54,878 bases of DNA from Acanthaster planci. Taxonomy: Eukaryota; Echinodermata; Asteroidea; Valvatida; Acanthasteridae. The DNA lies in contig NW_019091405.1 of assembly GCF_001949145.1 (NCBI RefSeq), positions 791,395 through 846,272 of the forward strand, written 5' to 3'. Below are positions 50,890 to 54,878 of this stretch, piece after piece. The position numbers were made by a program, and so were the translations under genes. Numbering within the stretch: the first letter of the stretch is position 1; each line of letters starts with the position of its first letter. The notes beneath the pieces are model-generated. The model worked only from the letters and a program-made list of their open reading frames with translations, had not been told where the DNA came from and ran no database searches.

Positions 50890-53255
50890 ATCAAAAAACT
50901 CTGGGAGTTAATAGTTCGCATAATTTTGTATATAGATTTTAAATGACGGATAATCACTTCCGACTGTTTTTTTCAATTGATGCAGAAATTTTTTAAACAG
51001 AAAAAAGGAGATTCCGACACAGTCCTGAACCTATGTTCGATTTTAAGTTGAAAAATGGTATTAGTCCCTGGACTTTCTGCACAAGTGCGGCCTACTGGAC
51101 TACAGACGCGACCGTCCTGGTTTGCGTAAATTACACCTGCATTCCGCTCAGGTGTACATAGCGTCACCCTGTGTATCCATGATCCAACAGCTTTTGTGAT
51201 GAAGCGCTAGGTCCATTGATTGTTAATGTAGCAGACCAGTCCCATGCCAATTGAAGGCGGATGAAAGATCCCCGAAGTAAATCGGACGAGCACTCTCAAA
51301 GTATAAGTAAATGACATTTTTTGACAAAAGTGGGCACAGTAATAATTGCCGAATGACAACGGCAATGATTGATGTAATGTGGCTATAGGTCAAAAGTTAA
51401 CATATGGCTAGCACAGATAATCACATGTCGCCACATTATAATCCAAAAATCACACAATTTCTCTGACAAACGATCATGAAAAATAAATTACGTACAACAG
51501 TACTTAATCACTGGGATTTTCCAGGATTGTACTCTCCTGCCTGACTTAGTGTTGATTTATCAATATAGAGCTGCCCCTAACGTGAAGTACTCTGATTTTC
51601 GACTCAAGTGCCCTGTCGGAGCACTTTTTTACCTCAAATTTCATCGTAAGTGAAATTTTTTATCAAACTCTCAATATTAAGATACAAAAATCTCTAATTT
51701 ACTCACCCGCTACCAAGTTCGGATGACATTTTATTTTGGCTCGATTTCCGATTTTTTTCTAAAGTGAAAATGAACTCTTTTAAACTGTGCCCCATGCGAA
51801 TGTAATTGAATAACGAACTCGTTGTAAAGTATGAAATTGAAGGTAATAAATTTTTATTAGAAGTTATCAACTTTAAAGAATTTTGTAGAATTTTTGAATT
51901 TTTAACAAGTGCGCCACATAAGGGAGCTCAATTCTGCTCAATTCCCGGACGGCGAAGTTTTTGAATTTCGGACGAAATTTCATGACACTGAAATTTTTCT
52001 CAAAGGTTCAGTAGAATGTATCAAGAAAGTTAGAGTACCAGTATTTTGCGAAATGAATTTGAAGGGTTTTTCAACATGAGATTTGGCAACACTGTATGAG
52101 GAAAGTCAAGTGAGTCAAAGTGCGCCGCGGCAAGGGGACTTTAGCTGGAGCCATGATTGAAGGAAAATGCAAAGAGAAAGTTAAGTATGGCTCAACGCTG
52201 TTCGAAACCCACAGGAAGAGAGACTGTGAAGTTACTTAAGTATGAAGCAAGGTCAAAACAGAAAGTAGCAACTTGATGAAGATAATTATAAGCTAGGTGA
52301 AAGACACATGTAAAAAAGAAAAAAGGAAGAATTGGAAAGACGAGGGCGCCCTTACTCAGGCTCGGTCAGAGCAGTCTACATTCCAAGCACGGTCCCATCC
52401 CCTGCACTAAACATTAGGAAAATTGCCCCCTCCTTGCTTCTAATCAGTTTCAAAATCTATTTTTATCAAAGCTGGAAGCAGAAATAAAGCTTGAATAAAG
52501 CCATGTTCTGATGCTTATACCCTCTGGGAGGGTGTGCAGGTATTCTGAGTCGCTGGGGTATTTTTCAGGGGGGGGGAGTAAAAGTCCTCATTGACGCAGC
52601 AGCAACCTCAAAAAACATCAACTTCTGTTGGAAGAGGACCAATTTCGTGGTACATGTATTTTCAAACAAATTGTTGACTTTCATCCTCTCTTCTCCTATT
52701 TCCTGTTTTAAACATTTACTTCTAATCCCTCATCTTTCCCGTTTAACCCTTGTGTTTGTCCAGTATTGCATTACGGAGGAAGAACGGAGCGCTCTTTGCT
52801 CCCTTGCTGCACTTGTGCGCCCCCATATTTCAAACAGTCGAGAATTCTGACAGTGTCTACACGACATCGTTTATTCATTTTAGCCCTTTTGCACCTAAAT
52901 CTGACGGGGAATCCCAGCCTGAGTCTCATGCACATTCATAATCTGGCACCGATTGTCAAGTGTTTGTGATTGAAATAATAGTGTTGTGATTACCATTTCA
53001 ACTCATCAGATATTACAGATAATGTTGTTATTGTCAAGTTTTGAATAATTATGTAACCATTTCTTACATTATTCAAACGCTTGCATTTGCACAAATAAAA
53101 GTTCCTGTGTTATGATAATAATGAAGTTCCGCTGTGCGATACGCTCATTTAATTTAATAAGTCGATATCTGGACCGTTCTCTTAATTTTGATCTTTAAGC
53201 AGCTACACTTGCAGTGCACCTTAAAATGTAAATGTACTTTTAGTTCATAGATTCA
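50890..53255. other. No gene recognised between repeat and tRNA-like sequence
   Basis: AT-rich with no long open frame. Two AATAAA signals close together at about 52481 and 52494, and one at 53094, could be transcript ends, but no coding exon leads to them in this window. Confidence 0.4.
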
Positions 53256-53258
53256 CGT

Positions 53259-53333
53259 GTCCTAAGTGGCCGAGTGGTTAAGTTGGCTGTTTAAAGATCA
53301 GGAGGGTCCGGGTTCGAATCCCAGTGTTTTCAT
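53259..53333 (+). mobile_element. tRNA-like sequence (A and B boxes), probable SINE head
   Basis: Contains TGGCCGAGTGG (A-box, D-arm like Ser/Leu tRNA) and GGTTCGAATCC (B-box, T-arm). The outer ends do not form a clean acceptor stem, and the variable arm expected of Ser or Leu tRNA is missing. It is therefore more likely a tRNA pseudogene or SINE head than a working tRNA. Confidence 0.5.
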
Positions 53334-53400
53334 TTTGATTTTCAATGGACGTTCCTGGTCACTATAAAGTGGTTAATTTTCCTTCCTAAATTACCAACAG

Positions 53401-53650
53401 TACCTTAGCCTACTGGATAAGCTCTTCTGCTGGGACTGTCCGCGAAGTCCAGGTGAGCACCTAAGTACAGGTTCGAGACGTATGGCCGACTCGGCGGCCA
53501 GGGCTTAGGGGCCTGTCTCGTTTCCTCCCTTGCATGGTCGCTCGAACCTTTTTGGGGTTAAATGGATGGGCAGGGAGGAAGTGTGGTGGGCCGGGAACCC
53601 CGAGACCCCAGAAGAGTCCTATATGGAAGCCGGTAACTGCGATTTGTAGT
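53401..53650 (+). mobile_element. Second tRNA-like SINE candidate
   Basis: TAGCCTACTGGATAAG resembles an A-box region, and about 55 bases later GGTTCGAGACG resembles a B-box. A GC-rich body follows, with GGGTTAAATGG and GGGCCGGGAACC. The ends are undefined. Confidence 0.4.
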
Positions 53651-53867
53651 GAATTTCAGGAGTCCGTGCGCCTGAATGCTTGGTCAACACCGCATAACTT
53701 TTGCATTTTTCTCTTTAAATATGCATCCACCTCATTTTTGCTACTATCAGAAAAAAACTGAGTAGAAAAGAGAAATTGTCGAATTACCGAAATTTGTAAT
53801 GTTTTGCTGTACTTAGAAATAAATGTTACGGAACACAGTTGTTCTTGGTATTGTGACTCAAGCTATT

Positions 53868-54878
53868 GATTCTAACCCTATTAATCCTAACCCAAGGGTT
53901 AGGGTTAGGCCTAACATGGGATGAGTGGGTTTAGGGCTAGGGTTCAGGCTAGGCCAACCGTCAAGGTTAGGGACAGGCCGACCGTGGGATGAGTCTAATG
54001 GGTGGGGTTAGGGTTAGCCCGACCGTCGGAAGAATTTAACGGGTGGGGTAAGGGTTAGGCTGATTGTGTAGTGATGAGCGTTAGGCCGATCTTCAGATGA
54101 ATCTAACAGGTGGAGTTAGGGTTAGGGTAGGGTTAGGGTTAGGCCCAACGTTGTATGAACTGAATAAGTTGGGTTGGGGTTAGACCGACCGCCGGAGGAA
54201 TTTATCGGATAGGGTTAAGATAGGGTTAGTATTAAGCCCAACCTTGTATGAACTGAATAAGTTAAGTTAGGGTTAGACAGACCGTCGGAGGAATTTAACG
54301 GGTAGGGTTAGGGTTAGTTAATGTGGGATGATTTTGACAGGGTTAGGGTTAGGCCAACGTAAACCATGGGACGAATGTAACGGGTGGGCTAGGGTTAGCT
54401 GACGTGGGATGAATTAGGTAGGGTTGGGGTTAGGGCTAGGCCGACCGTGGGATGAATCTAATGGGTGGGGTTAGGGTTAGCCCGGAAGAATTTAACGGAT
54501 GGGGATAGGGTTAGGCTGATTGTGTAGTGATGAGGGTTAGGCCAATCTTCAGATGAATCTAACAGGTGGGGTTAGGGTTAGGGTAGGGTTAGGGTTAGGC
54601 CCAACGTTGTATGAAGTGAACAGGTGGGGTTAGACCGACCGTCGGAGAAATTATTGGGTAGGGTTAGGGTTAGCTAATGTGGGATGGTTTTGGCAGGGTT
54701 AGGGTTAGGCCGACCGTGGGAAGAATTTAACGGGTGGGGTTAGGGTTAACTGACGTGGGATGAATTAGGTAGGGTTAGAGTTAGGTGTTAGGGTTAGGGT
54801 TACGGTTAGGGTTAGGGTTCATGCTAGGCCGACCGTGGGATGAATCTAATGGGTGGGGTTAGAGTTAGCTGACGTGGG
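53868..54878. repeat. Degenerate telomere-like satellite (TTAGGG), 456-bp higher-order period
   Basis: TTAGGGTTAGGG runs are separated by variable spacers such as CCGACCGTSGGA and GAATTTAACGGGTGGGG. A spacer order including TTAGGCTGATTGTGTAGTGA recurs at 54055 and 54511, a 456-base higher-order period. It continues to the window edge. A few CCCTAA-type units occur at the left border. This is interstitial or subtelomeric telomere-like satellite; which one cannot be told here. Confidence 0.9.

Noticed and set aside
1-54878. CRISPR arrays, operons, bacterial-type genes
   Set aside because: The sequence is intron-rich animal DNA; no regular repeat-spacer array or operon structure is present.

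Overview
This is eukaryotic, intron-rich nuclear DNA from an animal. About 37 short exons with GT-AG borders are spread over 43 kb. The window also holds abundant TACATGTA palindromes, DNA transposons, tRNA-like SINE heads and a TTAGGG-type satellite. The conserved gene and the repeat style suggest an invertebrate deuterostome, with amphioxus (Branchiostoma) my best guess; that is inference, since no species marker is present. A single N at 18028 shows this is draft assembly.

The backbone is one plus-strand gene, AQR (Aquarius/IBP160), the SF1 RNA helicase of the spliceosome's intron-binding (XAB2) complex. I can follow it from an exon at 6090 to the stop codon at 49171, about 1420 codons. 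Only the N-terminal exon or exons, roughly the first 44 residues, are missing; they are probably left of the window. All exon phases join without conflict. The exception is a tandem second copy of exons 14 and 15 at 18.0-19.0 kb, which is out of phase if added and looks like a second haplotype joined at the N.

Region by region: 1-6.0 kb has no confident gene but holds a MITE and a 12-bp minisatellite (4.19-4.95 kb). 6.1-30.2 kb holds AQR exons 1-28 (helical N-terminal region, beta-barrel region and the first RecA motifs), with MITEs, a SINE and a LINE or Penelope-like relic in introns. 30.4-33.8 kb is a broken piggyBac transposon flanked by TTAA. Two shorter non-autonomous relatives of it lie at 11.4-12.0 and 28.8-29.3 kb. 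34.3-41.9 kb holds AQR exons 29-36 (helicase motifs II to VI), with a 1.29-kb transposon bounded by TATTAC duplications. The 7-kb last intron (41.9-48.9 kb) hides minus-strand material: an intact 256-residue cysteine-rich secreted protein gene, a frameshifted relative of its N-terminal part, two decayed copies of another family, a SINE, and four CCAAT-like boxes at an exact 23-bp spacing. After the AQR stop come an apparently empty stretch, a perfect hairpin with telomere-like arms, tRNA-like sequences, and a degenerate telomere-like satellite running off the right edge.

Functionally, AQR is a housekeeping splicing factor. The nested secreted-protein cluster is unrelated to it and is the least understood coding content here. 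The other features are mobile or simple-repeat DNA.
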